Program-made: the position numbers and the translations under genes | DNA from: Mycolicibacterium litorale | GTDB taxonomy: Bacteria > Actinomycetota > Actinomycetes > Mycobacteriales > Mycobacteriaceae | Length of the DNA stretch: 64,000 nt | Direction of reading: 5' to 3' | Assembly: GCF_010731695.1 (NCBI RefSeq) | Contig: NZ_AP022586.1 | Coordinates: 4,774,001-4,838,000, forward strand | Notes under the pieces: generated by a model | Told to the model about the DNA's origin: nothing | What the model saw: the letters and a program-made list of their open reading frames with translations, nothing else | The model's database searches: none | In this document: positions 1-10,944 of the stretch, in pieces | Position numbering within the stretch: the first letter of the stretch is position 1 | How the letters are laid out: the number at the start of each line of letters is the position of its first letter

Positions 1-336
1 TCGGTGCCGGCCAACCAGCTGCCCGACGAGGTCTTCGAGAACGCCCACGCCGGTCTGAAGCGCGACCCCGCCGACACGTCCGAACAGCTCGTGATCGTCG
101 GTGAGCGGGCGCCGGGCGCGCACAAGCTCGACATGGGCCCGATCGCGGACGACATCCGCGCCGCGATCGCGGTGCGCCACGGCGTCACCGTGCGCGACGT
201 GCTGCTGACCCCGGCCGGCGCGATCCCGCGCACCTCGAGCGGCAAGATCGGCCGCCGCGCCTGCCGCTCGGCCTACCTCGACGGCAGCCTCCGCAGCGGG
301 AAGGTCGCCAACGCCTTCCCCGACGAGACCGACTGA
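1..336 (+). CDS. fadD32: FadD32 long-chain fatty acyl-AMP ligase, C-terminal part
   Basis: Only the last 111 codons lie in the window; the gene enters from the left in frame 1 and stops at 336. FadD32 activates the meromycolic chain as an acyl-adenylate and loads it on the N-terminal ACP of Pks13. The visible part is the mobile C-terminal subdomain of an adenylate-forming enzyme. It carries the A10-type motif [10 protein letters not shown], whose lysine (codon 244-246) is the usual catalytic lysine. The name rests on this motif and on its position just before pks13 and accD4, the order known across mycobacteria. The gap to pks13 is 50 nt, so the three genes are probably co-transcribed. Confidence 0.93.
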   Translation, partial: SVPANQLPDEVFENAHAGLKRDPADTSEQLVIVGERAPGAHKLDMGPIADDIRAAIAVRHGVTVRDVLLTPAGAIPRTSSGKIGRRACRSAYLDGSLRSGKVANAFPDETD

Positions 337-386
337 CGAACGGGCCCCGCCCTTCCCACACACACCCGCCGCGGGCGGCGAAAGAG

Positions 387-3300
387 ATGAACATGTCTGA
401 AACACCGAACAATTCGCCCTCCGTGCAGAACCAGCCGGTCGTCGCGCAGGGGGAAGGCCATCTCGTCGCCTCCGGCGACGGTGGTCCGCTGAGGCCCGCG
501 CAGGTCGACATGACCGTCGCCGAGATGCGCGAATGGCTGCGCAACTGGATCGCCAACGCCACCGGGCAGAACGCCGACTCCATCGACGAGTCGACGCCGA
601 TGGTGGAGCTCGGCCTGTCCTCGCGCGACGCGGTCGCCATGGCCAGCGACATCGAGGACCTCACCGGCGTCACGCTGACCGCGACGGTCGCGTTCCGGCA
701 CCCGACCATCGAATCGCTGGCGACGGTGATCATCGAGGGCGAGCCCGAACGCGCCGACGACGGCGCCGACGATCAGGACTGGAGCCGCGAGCGTGACGTC
801 GAGGACGTCGCGATCGTCGGTATCGCGACCCGCTTCCCGGGCGACATGGACAGTCCCGAGGAGATGTGGCAGGCGCTGCTCGAGGGCCGCGACGCCATCA
901 CCGACCTGCCCGAGGGGCGCTGGGAGGAGTTCCTCGCCGAGCCGCGGATCGCCGAGCGTGTCGCCAAGGCGGCCACCCGGGGCGGCTACCTCAAGGACAT
1001 CAAGGGCTTCGACGCCGAGTTCTTCGCGCTGTCGAAGATGGAGGCCGACAACATCGATCCGCAGCAGCGGATGGCGCTCGAGCTGACCTGGCAGGCGTTG
1101 GAGCACGCCCGCATTCCGGCGTCGAGCCTGCGCGGCGAACGGGTCGGCGTCTACATCGGCGCGTCGAACAACGACTACAGCTTCATGTCCGTCGCCGATC
1201 CGTCGGTGGCACACCCGTACGCGATCACCGGCACCACCAGCTCGATCATCGCCAACCGGGTCTCGTACTTCTACGACTTCCGCGGACCGTCGATGGCCAT
1301 CGACACCGCGTGTTCCAGCTCGCTGGTCGCCGCACACCAGGGGGTGGCCGCGCTGCGCTCGGGCGAGGCCGACGTCGCCGTGGTCGGCGGTGTCAACGCG
1401 CTGATCACCCCGCTGGTGACCATCGGCTTCGACGAGGTCGGCGGCGTGCTGGCGCCGGACGGCCGGATCAAGTCGTTCTCGCAGGACGCCAACGGCTACG
1501 CGCGCTCCGAGGGCGCCGGCATGCTGGTGCTCAAGCGGTTGAGCGACGCCCGGCGCGACGGCGACGACATCCTCGCGGTGATCGCGGGCAGCGCGGTCAA
1601 CCACGACGGCCGGTCCAACGGCATGCTGGCGCCCAACCCCGACGCGCAGGCCGAGGTGCTGCGCAAGGCGTACAAGGACGCCGGCATCAACCCGCGCGAC
1701 GTCGACTACATCGAGGCGCACGGCACCGGAACCATCCTCGGCGACCCGATCGAGGCCGACGCACTCGGCCGCGTGGTCGGCCGCAACCGGCCGGCCGACA
1801 AGCCCGCGCTGCTCGGCGCGGTGAAATCCAATCTCGGACACCTCGAGTCGGCGGCCGGTGCGGCCAGCCTGGCGAAGGTGGCGCTGTCGCTGCGCAACGA
1901 CAAGCTGCCGCCGTCGATCAACTACACCGGCCCGAACCCGTACATCGACTTCGACGCGGTGCGGCTGAAGGTCAACGACACCGTCTCCGACTGGCCGCGC
2001 TACAGCGGCCACGCGATCGCCGGTGTGTCCGGCTTCGGCTTCGGCGGTGCCAACGCGCACCTGGTGCTGCGCGAGGTGCTGCCCAGCGATCTGGTCGAGC
2101 CCGAACCCGAGCAGGTGGTCGAGGTGACCGCCGAGCCGAACAAGCCCGCCGTGTACGTGGGCGGGGTCCGGATGGACGAGTACGGCGAGTTCGTCTCCAG
2201 CGACGATGATGACGACGCACTGGACACCCCGGCCGCGGCCGCCGAACCCGAGTACGAGCTGCCCGGCCTGACCGACGAGGCCCAGCGGCTGATCGAGGCC
2301 GCCCGCCAGGAGCTCGAGGCGAAAGGACAGCCCACTCCGCTTGTCCCGCTTGCTGTTTCGGCATTCCTGACCTCCCGCAAGCGTTCCGCGGCCGCCGAGC
2401 TGGCCGACTGGATCGACAGCGAGGAGGGCCGGGCGGCGTCACTGGAGGCGATCGGGCGGACGCTGTCGCGCCGCAACCACGGCCGCTCCCGCGCTGTGGT
2501 GATGGCCCGCGACCACGACGAGGCCGTCAAGGGGCTGCGCGCGCTGGCCGAGGGTAAGCAGAGCCCGAACGTCTACAGCGCCGACGGACCCGTCACCAAC
2601 GGTCCGGTCTGGGTGCTCGCCGGATTCGGCGCCCAGCACCGCAAGATGGGCAAGGACCTTTACCTGCGCAACGAGGTCTTCGCGGAGTGGATCAACAAGG
2701 TCGACGCGCACGTTCAGGACGAGCGCGGCTACTCCGTCGTGGAATTGATCCTCGACGACGCCATCGACTACACCAACGAGACCTGCGAGTACCCCATCGA
2801 GGTCGTCCAGACGGTGATCTTCGCCATCCAGATCGCCCTCGGTGAACTGCTCAAGCATCACGGTGCCAAGCCCGGCGCGGTCATCGGCCAGTCGCTCGGC
2901 GAAGCGGCCGCGGCGTACTTCTCCGGCGGCCTGTCGCTGGAGGACGCCACCCGCACCATCTGCTCGCGCGCCCACCTGATGGGTGAGGGCGAGGCGATGC
3001 TGTTCGGCGAGTACATCCGGCTGATGGCGCTGGTGGAGTACTCGGCCGACGAGATCAAGACCGTCTTCTCGGATTACCCGGGACTGGAGGTGTGCGTGTA
3101 CGCCGCCCCCACCCAGACGGTCATCGGTGGTCCGCCCGAACAGATCGACGCGATCGTCGCCCGCGCCGAATCCGAGGGCAAGTTCGCCCGCAAGCTGCAG
3201 ACCAAGGGCGCCAGCCACACCTCGCAGATGGACCCGCTGCTGGGTGAACTCTCAGCCGAGATCCAGGGCATCGAGCCGCATCCGCTGCAGACGGCGTACT

Positions 3301-5993
3301 ACTCCACCGTGCACGAGGGCAGGCTGATCCGGGCGGGCGCCGACCCCATCCACGACGTGGACTACTGGAAGAAGGGGCTGCGCCACAGCGTCTACTTCAC
3401 CCACGGCATCCGCAACGCCGTCGACAACGGGCACACCACGTTCCTCGAGCTCGCGCCGAATCCGGTGGCGCTCATGCAGGTCGGGTTAACGACGTCTGCC
3501 GCTGGACTCTACGATGGCCAGCTGATCGCGACGCTGGCCCGCAAGCAGGACGAGGTCGACTCGATGACCGCGGCCATGGCTCAGCTGTTCGTCCACGGCC
3601 ACGACCTGGACATGCGCACCCTGTTCCCGCGGCGCTCGCGCGGGCTGGCCGGCGCGCTGGACTACGCGAACATCCCGCCGACCCGGTTCCGGCGTAAGCC
3701 GCACTGGCTCGACGTGCGCTTCAGCGGCGACAACGCCGGCGTCATGCCGGGTAGCCACGTCGCCACCCCGGACGGCAGGCACGTGTGGGAGTACGCGCCG
3801 CGCGGCGCGACAGATTTGGCCGTGCTGGTGAAATCTGCTGCCGCGCAGGTGTTCTCGGATGCCGCGGTGACAGCGGCCGAGCAGCGCGCGGTGCCCGGCG
3901 AGGGCGCCCGCCTGGTCACCACGCTGACCCGTCACCCGGGTGGGGCGTCGGTGCAGGTGCACGCCCGAATCGACGAATCGTTCACGCTGGTCTACGACGC
4001 GATCGTCACCCGCGGCGGTCAGGCTGTCGCGCTTCCCGCGGCCGTCGCCACGGGAACCGTTGCGGCGCAGGGCGAGGCGCTGGCACCGGCGGAGCCCGAG
4101 GCCGACGACGACGCGGCGATCCTGTCGGACAACCTGACCCAGGGTGCCAATCTCGGTGCGGGCCTGGGCAAATGGTCACCGGATTCCGGTGAGACGGTGC
4201 GCGACCGGCTGGGACTGATCGTCGGCGGTGCCATGGGTTACGAGCCCGAGGACCTGCCGTGGGAGGTGCCGCTGATCGAGCTCGGCCTGGATTCGCTGAT
4301 GGCGGTGCGGATCAAGAACCGCGTCGAATACGACTTCGACCTGCCGCCGATCCAGCTGACCGCGGTGCGTGACGCCAACCTCTACGCCGTCGAGCAGCTC
4401 ATCGTCTACGCGATCGAGCATCGCGACGAGGTCGACCAGCTGGCGGAGTCGCAGAAGGGCAAGACCGCCGAGGAGATCGCCGCGGAGCAGGCCGAGCTGA
4501 TGGGCGGGGCGTCCACGGTCGCCGAGCTCGAGGAGAAGCTGGCGGCCGCCGGACATCCGCTGGGTGAGGCGGCGGCCGAACAGGCCGCCGAACAAGCCGC
4601 GGTGCTGTCCGGGGCCAACCTGACGACGGCGACCACCCAGGTGCCCGATCCGCAGGCCGAGCCGAGCACGCAGGACGACGACGCCCCGGCCATCCCGGCA
4701 CCGCCGACCGATCCGTCGGGTCCGCTGTCCGATGTCGCGGCCGGGGCCGCTCCGAAGGCGGACATCCCTGCGCCGCCGACCAATCCGGCCGGGCCCTCGG
4801 CGGCCAAGTCCTCGGCGGCCAAGTCGTCGGCGGCCAAGGCGGCCGCGTCGGTGCTGACCCAGGAGGCCGTCACCGAGGCGCTCGGGGCCGACGTGCCCCC
4901 GCGTGATGCCGCCGAGCGCGTCACGTTCGCGACGTGGGCGATCGTCACCGGTAAGTCGCCGGGCGGCATCTTCAACGAACTGCCGAAGGTCGACGCCGCC
5001 ACGGCGGCGAAACTGGCCGAGCGGCTGACCGAACGCGCCGAAGGCACCATCACCGCCGAGGACGTCACGTCCGCCACGACCATCGAGGAGCTGGCCACCA
5101 CGGTGCGCGAGCATCTCGAGTCCGGCAAGGTCGACGGGTTCGTGCGGGTGTTGCGCGCCCCGTCGGAAGGCGGATCGCAGATTCCGGTGTTCGTGTTCCA
5201 CCCGGCCGGCGGGTCGACCGTGGTCTACGAACCGCTGCTCAAACGCCTGCCCGCCGACGTCCCGATGTACGGCATCGAGCGGGTCGAGGGCTCCGTGGAG
5301 GAGCGGGCGGCCGAGTACGTGCCGAAGCTGCTGGAGATCAACGGCTGGACCGGCGGTCAGACGGGCAAGCCCTTCATCCTGGCCGGCTGGTCGCTGGGCG
5401 GGGTGCTGGCCTACGCGTGCGCCATCGGACTCAAGCAGGCCGGTGCCGACGTGCGGTTCGTGGGGCTGATCGACGCGGTGCGCGCCGGTGAGGAGGTGCC
5501 GCAGACCAAGGAGGAGACCCGCGCCCGCTGGGAGCGGTACGCCCGCTTCGCCGAGCGCACGTTCAACGTGCAGATCCCCGAGATCCCGTACGAGGAGCTG
5601 GAGAACCTCGACGACGAGGGCCAGGTGAAGTTCGTGATGGAGGCCGTCGCGGCCAGCGGCGTGCAGATCCCCGGCGGCATCATCGAGCACCAGCGCACGT
5701 CGTATCTCGACAACCGGATGATCGACACCGCCGAGATCAAGCCGTACGACGGGCACGTCACGCTGTACATGGCCGACCGCTACCACGACGACGCGATCTA
5801 CTTCGAACCGCGATACGCCACCCGGCAACCCGACGGCGGCTGGGGTGAGTTCGTGTCGGAGCTCGAAGTGGTCCCGATCGGGGGTGAGCACATCCAGGCG
5901 ATCGACGAGCCGTACATTGCCAAGGTGGGCGCTCACATGAGCGAGGCCATCAACCGGATTCACGGCGAAGCGCAGGAGAAGCAGGGGAAGTGA
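387..5993 (+). CDS. pks13: Pks13, mycolic acid condensing polyketide synthase
   Basis: 1,868 residues in the order ACP-KS-AT-ACP-TE. Pks13 joins the meromycoloyl chain from FadD32 to a carboxylated fatty acid, and its thioesterase passes the product to trehalose. Visible sites: N-terminal ACP Ser79 in LGLSSRDAV; ketosynthase Cys309 (DTACSSS), His445 (EAHGTGT) and His485 (NLGH); acyltransferase Ser836 (GQSLGEA); C-terminal ACP Ser1303 (LGLDSL); thioesterase Ser1669 (GWSLGG) and probable His1835. The protein is about 135 residues longer than the M. tuberculosis enzyme (1,733). Part of the excess is an Ala/Pro-rich linker before the TE, with a repeated IPAPPT(D/N)P motif and a SSAAK repeat. The ATG at 387 is followed by a second ATG at 393, which could also start the protein. 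The stop overlaps accD4 by 4 nt. Confidence 0.97.
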   Translation: MNMSETPNNSPSVQNQPVVAQGEGHLVASGDGGPLRPAQVDMTVAEMREWLRNWIANATGQNADSIDESTPMVELGLSSRDAVAMASDIEDLTGVTLTATVAFRHPTIESLATVIIEGEPERADDGADDQDWSRERDVEDVAIVGIATRFPGDMDSPEEMWQALLEGRDAITDLPEGRWEEFLAEPRIAERVAKAATRGGYLKDIKGFDAEFFALSKMEADNIDPQQRMALELTWQALEHARIPASSLRGERVGVYIGASNNDYSFMSVADPSVAHPYAITGTTSSIIANRVSYFYDFRGPSMAIDTACSSSLVAAHQGVAALRSGEADVAVVGGVNALITPLVTIGFDEVGGVLAPDGRIKSFSQDANGYARSEGAGMLVLKRLSDARRDGDDILAVIAGSAVNHDGRSNGMLAPNPDAQAEVLRKAYKDAGINPRDVDYIEAHGTGTILGDPIEADALGRVVGRNRPADKPALLGAVKSNLGHLESAAGAASLAKVALSLRNDKLPPSINYTGPNPYIDFDAVRLKVNDTVSDWPRYSGHAIAGVSGFGFGGANAHLVLREVLPSDLVEPEPEQVVEVTAEPNKPAVYVGGVRMDEYGEFVSSDDDDDALDTPAAAAEPEYELPGLTDEAQRLIEAARQELEAKGQPTPLVPLAVSAFLTSRKRSAAAELADWIDSEEGRAASLEAIGRTLSRRNHGRSRAVVMARDHDEAVKGLRALAEGKQSPNVYSADGPVTNGPVWVLAGFGAQHRKMGKDLYLRNEVFAEWINKVDAHVQDERGYSVVELILDDAIDYTNETCEYPIEVVQTVIFAIQIALGELLKHHGAKPGAVIGQSLGEAAAAYFSGGLSLEDATRTICSRAHLMGEGEAMLFGEYIRLMALVEYSADEIKTVFSDYPGLEVCVYAAPTQTVIGGPPEQIDAIVARAESEGKFARKLQTKGASHTSQMDPLLGELSAEIQGIEPHPLQTAYYSTVHEGRLIRAGADPIHDVDYWKKGLRHSVYFTHGIRNAVDNGHTTFLELAPNPVALMQVGLTTSAAGLYDGQLIATLARKQDEVDSMTAAMAQLFVHGHDLDMRTLFPRRSRGLAGALDYANIPPTRFRRKPHWLDVRFSGDNAGVMPGSHVATPDGRHVWEYAPRGATDLAVLVKSAAAQVFSDAAVTAAEQRAVPGEGARLVTTLTRHPGGASVQVHARIDESFTLVYDAIVTRGGQAVALPAAVATGTVAAQGEALAPAEPEADDDAAILSDNLTQGANLGAGLGKWSPDSGETVRDRLGLIVGGAMGYEPEDLPWEVPLIELGLDSLMAVRIKNRVEYDFDLPPIQLTAVRDANLYAVEQLIVYAIEHRDEVDQLAESQKGKTAEEIAAEQAELMGGASTVAELEEKLAAAGHPLGEAAAEQAAEQAAVLSGANLTTATTQVPDPQAEPSTQDDDAPAIPAPPTDPSGPLSDVAAGAAPKADIPAPPTNPAGPSAAKSSAAKSSAAKAAASVLTQEAVTEALGADVPPRDAAERVTFATWAIVTGKSPGGIFNELPKVDAATAAKLAERLTERAEGTITAEDVTSATTIEELATTVREHLESGKVDGFVRVLRAPSEGGSQIPVFVFHPAGGSTVVYEPLLKRLPADVPMYGIERVEGSVEERAAEYVPKLLEINGWTGGQTGKPFILAGWSLGGVLAYACAIGLKQAGADVRFVGLIDAVRAGEEVPQTKEETRARWERYARFAERTFNVQIPEIPYEELENLDDEGQVKFVMEAVAASGVQIPGGIIEHQRTSYLDNRMIDTAEIKPYDGHVTLYMADRYHDDAIYFEPRYATRQPDGGWGEFVSELEVVPIGGEHIQAIDEPYIAKVGAHMSEAINRIHGEAQEKQGK
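4797..4841 (+). repeat. 15-bp tandem repeat in pks13 linker
   Basis: Three copies of a 15-bp unit, tcggcggccaagtcc and close variants, encode SAAKS-type repeats in the linker between the C-terminal ACP and the thioesterase of Pks13. The unit keeps the reading frame, so copy-number change would lengthen or shorten the linker without breaking the gene. Confidence 0.85.
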
Positions 5994-7564
5994 CGACCGC
6001 GGACGTAACGCCCACCAAGCCCAAGACCACTGCCGAGAAGCTGGCCGAACTGCGCGAGAAGCTCGAGCTGGCCAAGGATCCCGGCGACGAGAAGGCGAAG
6101 GCGCGGCGCGACCGCAAGGGCCTGCCCAGCGCCCGCGCCCGCATCCACTCGCTGCTGGATCCGGGCAGCTTCCTGGAGATCGGTGCGCTGGCCAAGACGC
6201 CGGGAGACCCGAACGCACTGTTCGGTGACGGTGTGGTCACCGGCCACGGCACCATCAACGGCCGGCCGGTCGGGGTGTTCAGCCACGACCAGACGGTGTT
6301 CCAGGGTTCGGTCGGCGAGATGTTCGGCCGCAAGGTGGCCAAGCTGATGGAGTGGGTGGCGATGGTCGGCTGCCCGATCATCGGCATCAACGACTCCGCG
6401 GGCGCCCGCATCCAGGACGCGGTGACCTCGCTGGCGTGGTACGCCGAGCTCGGCCGCCGCCATGAGCTGCTGCGCGGTCTGGTGCCGGAGATCTCGATCA
6501 TCCTCGGCAAGTGCGCCGGTGGTGCGGTGTACTCGCCGATCCAGACCGATCTGGTGGTCGCGGTACGCGACCAGGGCTACATGTTCGTCACCGGGCCCGA
6601 CGTGATCAAGGACGTCACCGGTGAGGACGTCAGCCTCGACGAACTCGGCGGCGCCGACGCGCAGGCCCGCTACGGCAACATCCACCAGGTCGTGGAGGAC
6701 GAGGCCGCGGCGTTCCAGTACGTCCGCGACTACCTGGAGTTCCTGCCGCCCAACACATTCGACGACGCCCCGATCGTGAACCCGGGGCTCGAGCCGGAGA
6801 TCACCCCGCACGACCTCGAGCTGGACACGATCGTGCCGGACGCCGACAACATGGCCTACGACATGCACGAGATCCTGCTGCGGATCTTCGACGACGGCGA
6901 CGTGTTCGACGTCGCGGCCAACCAGGGGCAGGCCATCATCACCGCGTTCGCGCGGGTCGACGGCCGCTCGGTGGGCGTGGTCGCCAACCAGCCGATGTAC
7001 CTGTCCGGATCGATCGACAACGAGGCGTCCGACAAGGCCGCGCGGTTCATCCGGTTCTGCGACTCCTACAACCTTCCGCTGGTCTTCGTCGTCGACACCC
7101 CGGGCTTCATGCCGGGCGTCGAGCAGGAGAAGGGCGGCATCATCAAGCGCGGCGGCCGGTTCCTCAACGCCGTCGTCGAGGCCGACGTGCCGAAGGTGAC
7201 GATCACGATCCGCAAGTCCTACGGTGGCGCGTACGCGGTGATGGGCTCCAAGCAGCTCTCGGCGGACCTGAACTTCGCCTGGCCGACCGCCCGCATCGCG
7301 GTGATCGGCGCGGAGGGCGCGGCGCAGCTGTTGGTGAAGCGGTTCCCGGATCCGACCGCGCCGGAGGTGCAGAAGATCCGCGCCGACTTCATCGAGGGCT
7401 ACAACCTGAACATGGCGACGCCCTGGATCGCGGCCGAGCGTGGCTTCATCGACGCGGTCATCGAACCGCACGAGACGCGGTTGCTGCTGCGCAAGTCGAT
7501 GCGCCTGCTGCGCGACAAGCAGATCAACCGCGTGCAGCGCAAGCACGGCCTCACCCCCATCTAA
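5990..7564 (+). CDS. accD4: AccD4, acyl-CoA carboxylase beta (carboxyltransferase) subunit
   Basis: 524 residues, carboxyltransferase fold. With AccA3, AccD5 and AccE it carboxylates the C24-C26 acyl-CoA that becomes the alpha branch of mycolic acids, the extender used by Pks13. Family signatures are clear: an N-terminal domain with [12 protein letters not shown] and CAGGAVYSP, and a C-terminal domain with [15 protein letters not shown] and [13 protein letters not shown]. These form the two oxyanion-hole regions of biotin-dependent carboxyltransferases. The GTG start overlaps the pks13 stop in GTGA, so translation is coupled. The length matches the mycobacterial family (about 522). Confidence 0.96.
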   Translation: MTTADVTPTKPKTTAEKLAELREKLELAKDPGDEKAKARRDRKGLPSARARIHSLLDPGSFLEIGALAKTPGDPNALFGDGVVTGHGTINGRPVGVFSHDQTVFQGSVGEMFGRKVAKLMEWVAMVGCPIIGINDSAGARIQDAVTSLAWYAELGRRHELLRGLVPEISIILGKCAGGAVYSPIQTDLVVAVRDQGYMFVTGPDVIKDVTGEDVSLDELGGADAQARYGNIHQVVEDEAAAFQYVRDYLEFLPPNTFDDAPIVNPGLEPEITPHDLELDTIVPDADNMAYDMHEILLRIFDDGDVFDVAANQGQAIITAFARVDGRSVGVVANQPMYLSGSIDNEASDKAARFIRFCDSYNLPLVFVVDTPGFMPGVEQEKGGIIKRGGRFLNAVVEADVPKVTITIRKSYGGAYAVMGSKQLSADLNFAWPTARIAVIGAEGAAQLLVKRFPDPTAPEVQKIRADFIEGYNLNMATPWIAAERGFIDAVIEPHETRLLLRKSMRLLRDKQINRVQRKHGLTPI

Positions 7565-7579
7565 GTACTCAGCTCACTT

Positions 7580-7618
7580 CTCACCTCGCACCTCTCACCT
7601 CGCACCTCTCACCGCGAC
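7580..7618. repeat. Short tandem repeat after accD4
   Basis: Two exact copies of ctcacctcgcacct and a third partial copy lie 15-50 nt after the accD4 stop. No stem-loop is formed by the units themselves. The 151-nt gap to the next gene holds nothing else I can name. Confidence 0.6.
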
Positions 7619-7715
7619 GGTGCGTGTCTGCACACGACATGCCGAGCCCCTCACAGGAGTCTGCGCACGCTCGCGGAGAGTCGAGGGTGCATGGTGGTCG
7701 GTACCGTCGGTTCGT

Positions 7716-8921
7716 ATGCGCGATTCAGAGGTGACGGCCGACGTTCCGGCCGATGTGGTCGAACCCGTACAACCGCGGCGTTCCCGCGTGCGGTGGCGCC
7801 GCACGGCGATCGTGTCGGCCATCCTGCTGCTCCTCTTCGGGGTGCCGTGGTGGACGCTGCTGCTGGCCGGCACCGCCTGGCCGACGCCCGTCGTCGCCGC
7901 CGGTAGCGCGGTGTTCGCGGCGGCGTTCGTCGCGCTGCCGGCGCTGCTGTTCGTCGGCCGCGGCCGGCGGCGCCCCGACTGGGTCTCCGCCACGGCGGAC
8001 GCACTGCTGGGCGTGGCGTGGGTGCTGTTCGTCTGGTCTGTGCTCGGGAACGTCCTGCGGCTGGTCCTGCTTCTCGCCGGAGTCGACGATCCGGTGCGGG
8101 GCCGGACGGTCGCGGCCGCGGTTCTGGCCGTGGCGGTCGTCCTCCTGGTGTGGGGATACGCCGAGGCGATGCGGGTGCCGCGGATAAAGACCGTCGACAT
8201 CGGCATCGACGGGCTCGGTCGCGGCCTCGACGGTCTACGCGTCGCGATGATCACCGATACGCACTACGGCCCGATCGACCGCGCCCGGTGGTCGGCGGCC
8301 GTGGTGTCGCGCGTCAACGACCTCGGCGCCGACGTCGTCTGCCACGTCGGCGACATCGCCGACGGCACCGTCGAGCAACGCGAACCGCAAGCCGGCCCGC
8401 TGGCGGACGTGACGGCCGCCTGCGCCCGCGTCTACGTCACCGGCAACCACGAGTACTACAGCGAGGCGCAGGCCTGGCTGGACTACATGGAGCGCATCGG
8501 CTGGGACGCCCTGCACAACCGGCACATCGTCGTCGAGCGCGGCGGTGACCGGCTCGTGGTGGCGGGCGTGGACGACGCCACCGCCAAGGCGTCCGGTGTC
8601 CGCGGGCACGGTGCCAACCTCGACGCCGCCCTCGCCGGTGCGGATCGCAGCCTGCCGGTCCTGCTGCTGGCACACCAGCCCAAGCAGGTCACGCACGCCG
8701 CCCGCGCCGGGGTGGACCTGCAGATCTCCGGCCACACCCACGGCGGGCAGATCTGGCCGTTCAACTATTTGGTGCGTCTGGAGCAGCCGGTCGTCCAGGG
8801 ACTCAGCCGGCACGGCGAGAGGACGCAGCTCTACACCAGCCGCGGCACCGGGTTCTGGGGTCCGCCGTTCCGGGTCTTCGCGCCGAGCGAGATCACGCTG
8901 CTCACGCTGCGCCGCACCTGA
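7716..8921 (+). CDS. Membrane metallophosphoesterase (YkuE/YaeI type)
   Basis: 401 residues from the ATG at 7716. The N-terminal part (about residues 28-150) holds several hydrophobic segments consistent with four to five membrane helices. The C-terminal half is a calcineurin-like phosphoesterase with all metal-binding motifs: DTHYG (from residue 181), GDIADG, GNHEYY and the final GHTHGGQIW. YkuE/YaeI proteins are envelope phosphoesterases, some acting on UDP-diacylglucosamine-like or phospholipid substrates; the substrate here cannot be read from sequence. An in-frame upstream extension into the accD4 3' end exists but has no protein-like features, so the ATG just before the basic stretch was preferred. 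Confidence 0.82.
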   Translation: MRDSEVTADVPADVVEPVQPRRSRVRWRRTAIVSAILLLLFGVPWWTLLLAGTAWPTPVVAAGSAVFAAAFVALPALLFVGRGRRRPDWVSATADALLGVAWVLFVWSVLGNVLRLVLLLAGVDDPVRGRTVAAAVLAVAVVLLVWGYAEAMRVPRIKTVDIGIDGLGRGLDGLRVAMITDTHYGPIDRARWSAAVVSRVNDLGADVVCHVGDIADGTVEQREPQAGPLADVTAACARVYVTGNHEYYSEAQAWLDYMERIGWDALHNRHIVVERGGDRLVVAGVDDATAKASGVRGHGANLDAALAGADRSLPVLLLAHQPKQVTHAARAGVDLQISGHTHGGQIWPFNYLVRLEQPVVQGLSRHGERTQLYTSRGTGFWGPPFRVFAPSEITLLTLRRT

Positions 8922-8981
8922 CCGGCCGCGCGCGTGCGTACGCTCGCGATGAGTTCAGCGTGCGCTCGCGGTCTATCCGGC

Positions 8982-9593
8982 ATGCGAAAGATCAAGGCCG
9001 GACTGTTCATCGCGCTCGACGGTGTCGTCGAGGCGCCCGACCAGTGGCACTTCCCCTACTTCGACGACGAGATGGGCGAGGCCGTCGGTGCGACACTCGG
9101 CGCAGCCGACACCGTGCTGCTGGGCCGCAAGACCTACGACAGCTTCGCCGGAGCGTGGCCGCAGCGGGAACGCGACGGCGGTGAGGACGCCGAATTCGCC
9201 AAGCAACTCGGCGACATGCGCAAGATCGTCGTCTCACGGCAGCAGCTGCGGTTCGACTGGCGCAACACCGAACAGCTCGCGGGCGAGCTCGTCGACGCCG
9301 TCACCGCGCTCAAAGCCGAGCCGGGCGGTGACATCGCGATGAGCGGGTCGGTGTCGGTGGTCCGACAGCTCCTCGACGCCGGCCTGCTCGACGAACTGCA
9401 TCTGTTGGTGCACCCGATCGCGGTGCGCACCGGCGAGCGGCTGTTCGACAGCGGTGGCCCGGCACTGCCGCTGCGGTTGCTCTCCTCGCAGACCTTCTCG
9501 ACCGGCGTGCTGAACCTGGTCTACGCGCCCGCTGATGCCCCACCGGCCGTGGGTTACGACGAAGCGAAGAAGCACATCGCGCAGCGCAGCTGA
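8982..9593 (+). CDS. Dihydrofolate-reductase-like (RibD C-terminal domain) protein
   Basis: 203 residues from the ATG at 8982, which begins MRKIKAGLFIALDGVVEAP. This is the typical N-terminus of the DHFR/RibD-C superfamily of NADPH-binding reductases (YyaP/YwjB group). Further family marks are LLGRKTYDSFAG, and later GDIAMSGSVSVVRQLLDAG and DELHLLVHPIAVRTGERLF. These proteins bind NADPH, but most have no proven substrate. An upstream ATG at 8949 would add 11 residues. The gene stands alone between a phosphoesterase and a kinase gene on the same strand, with spacings of 60 and 47 nt. Confidence 0.82.
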   Translation: MRKIKAGLFIALDGVVEAPDQWHFPYFDDEMGEAVGATLGAADTVLLGRKTYDSFAGAWPQRERDGGEDAEFAKQLGDMRKIVVSRQQLRFDWRNTEQLAGELVDAVTALKAEPGGDIAMSGSVSVVRQLLDAGLLDELHLLVHPIAVRTGERLFDSGGPALPLRLLSSQTFSTGVLNLVYAPADAPPAVGYDEAKKHIAQRS

Positions 9594-9640
9594 ACCCCCG
9601 CTTGGCCACCGGCGCCGCACGTGGCCCGTAGGATTCGCCC

Positions 9641-10936
9641 ATGCCGCTTGCGGAGGGGGAGAAGATCGCCGACTACACCGTCGTGCGATCGCTTGGTTCC
9701 GGCGGTATGGGCGAGGTGTATCTGGCCCAGCATCCGCGGCTGCCGCGCCAGGACGCGCTCAAGGTGCTCTCGGCCGCGGTGTCCGCCGACGACGAGTACC
9801 GCCAGCGGTTCCACCGGGAGGCGGAGATCGCCGCGACGCTGTGGCATCCGAACATCGTCTCCGTGCACGACCGCGGCGACGTCGGTGGCCTGCTGTGGAT
9901 CTCGATGGACTATGTGCAGGGCACCGACGCGGCGCGGCTGCTCGCCGAACGCTATCCGAACGGTATGCCGCCCGACGTGGTGGTCCGCATCATCACCGGG
10001 GTCGCCCTCGCGCTCGACTACGCCCACCAGCGTGGCCTCTACCACCGCGACGTCAAACCCGCGAACATCCTCATCGCCGACCCGGGCACACCCGACGAGC
10101 GGGCGATGCTGGCCGACTTCGGGATCGCCCGCCAGGCCGGCGACACCGGCGGTCTCACCGGCACGAACATGACCGTCGGTACGGTGGCCTACGCCGCGCC
10201 CGAGCAGCTGCGCGGCGACCACATCGACGGGCGGGCCGATCAGTACGCGCTGGCCGCGACCGCCTACCAATTGCTCACCGGCACACCGCCGTTCACGCAC
10301 TCCAACCCCGCCGTGGTGATCAGCGCCCACCTGACCGCCGAACCACCGGCCATCGGCGAGGTGCGCCCGGAACTGTCCGGCCTCGGGCCGGTGATCGGCC
10401 GGGCCCTGGCGAAGTCGCCGGACAAGCGGTTCGACCGGTGTATCGATTTCGCGCGGGCGCTCGAACACCGCATCGGCACCGACGACGCCACGATGGAGAC
10501 GGTCTCGTCCAAGGCGGCGGCGATGCCCCGGCACGCGAAACCGGTGGAGCCCCGCACGCGGCGGACGCGGCTTCCCATGGTCGCCGCAGCGGTCGCGGTG
10601 GTGGCCCTGGCGGCCGCGGGCGGGTTCTGGTTCTCCCAGCGCGAGGAACCCAAGACGTCCGCGGATCCCGCCCTGCCGGTCGTGGTCGTCGGCGCGGACT
10701 GCGCGACGATGGGCGCCGCGGGCGTGACGCCGACCGGCACCCCGGCCTACTGCGCCCGCCTCACCGACACCAACGAGACGATCTGGTCGAAGTACCAGGG
10801 CGAGTTCGACAGCCCGTCGGTGCCGGCCGGGATGCAGCCCGACGAGGCGAACGTGCGGGTGTGCATGGAGCAGACCAATCAGTCGCAGGCTGACTGCGAC
10901 ACCGCGATCGACCGCCACAACGCCGCGAACGGCTGA
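9641..10936 (+). CDS. Transmembrane serine/threonine protein kinase (PknF/PknJ-like)
   Basis: 431 residues. An N-terminal eukaryotic-type kinase domain has the glycine loop [12 protein letters not shown] lysine Lys41 (ALKVL), catalytic Asp137 in HRDVKPAN, metal-binding Asp159 in DFG, and the APE-equivalent APEQL. A single transmembrane helix at about residues 311-330 ([18 protein letters not shown]) leads to an extracytoplasmic domain of about 100 residues with four cysteines, suggesting two disulfides. All active-site residues are present, so it should be a working kinase. The short external domain differs from the PASTA sensor of PknB. It could sense an envelope signal, but no ligand can be inferred. 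The gene is not in an evident operon; the next gene is convergent, 8 nt away. Confidence 0.9.
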   Translation: MPLAEGEKIADYTVVRSLGSGGMGEVYLAQHPRLPRQDALKVLSAAVSADDEYRQRFHREAEIAATLWHPNIVSVHDRGDVGGLLWISMDYVQGTDAARLLAERYPNGMPPDVVVRIITGVALALDYAHQRGLYHRDVKPANILIADPGTPDERAMLADFGIARQAGDTGGLTGTNMTVGTVAYAAPEQLRGDHIDGRADQYALAATAYQLLTGTPPFTHSNPAVVISAHLTAEPPAIGEVRPELSGLGPVIGRALAKSPDKRFDRCIDFARALEHRIGTDDATMETVSSKAAAMPRHAKPVEPRTRRTRLPMVAAAVAVVALAAAGGFWFSQREEPKTSADPALPVVVVGADCATMGAAGVTPTGTPAYCARLTDTNETIWSKYQGEFDSPSVPAGMQPDEANVRVCMEQTNQSQADCDTAIDRHNAANG

Positions 10937-10944
10937 CCGGCAAC

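Noticed and set aside
273..2060. Long minus-strand frame opposite pks13 (595 codons)
   Set aside because: Mirror frame of a high-GC gene; Arg/Val/Asp/Gly-rich sequence without domains. Similar shadows at 4,176-6,218 and 5,960-7,546 were left out for the same reason.
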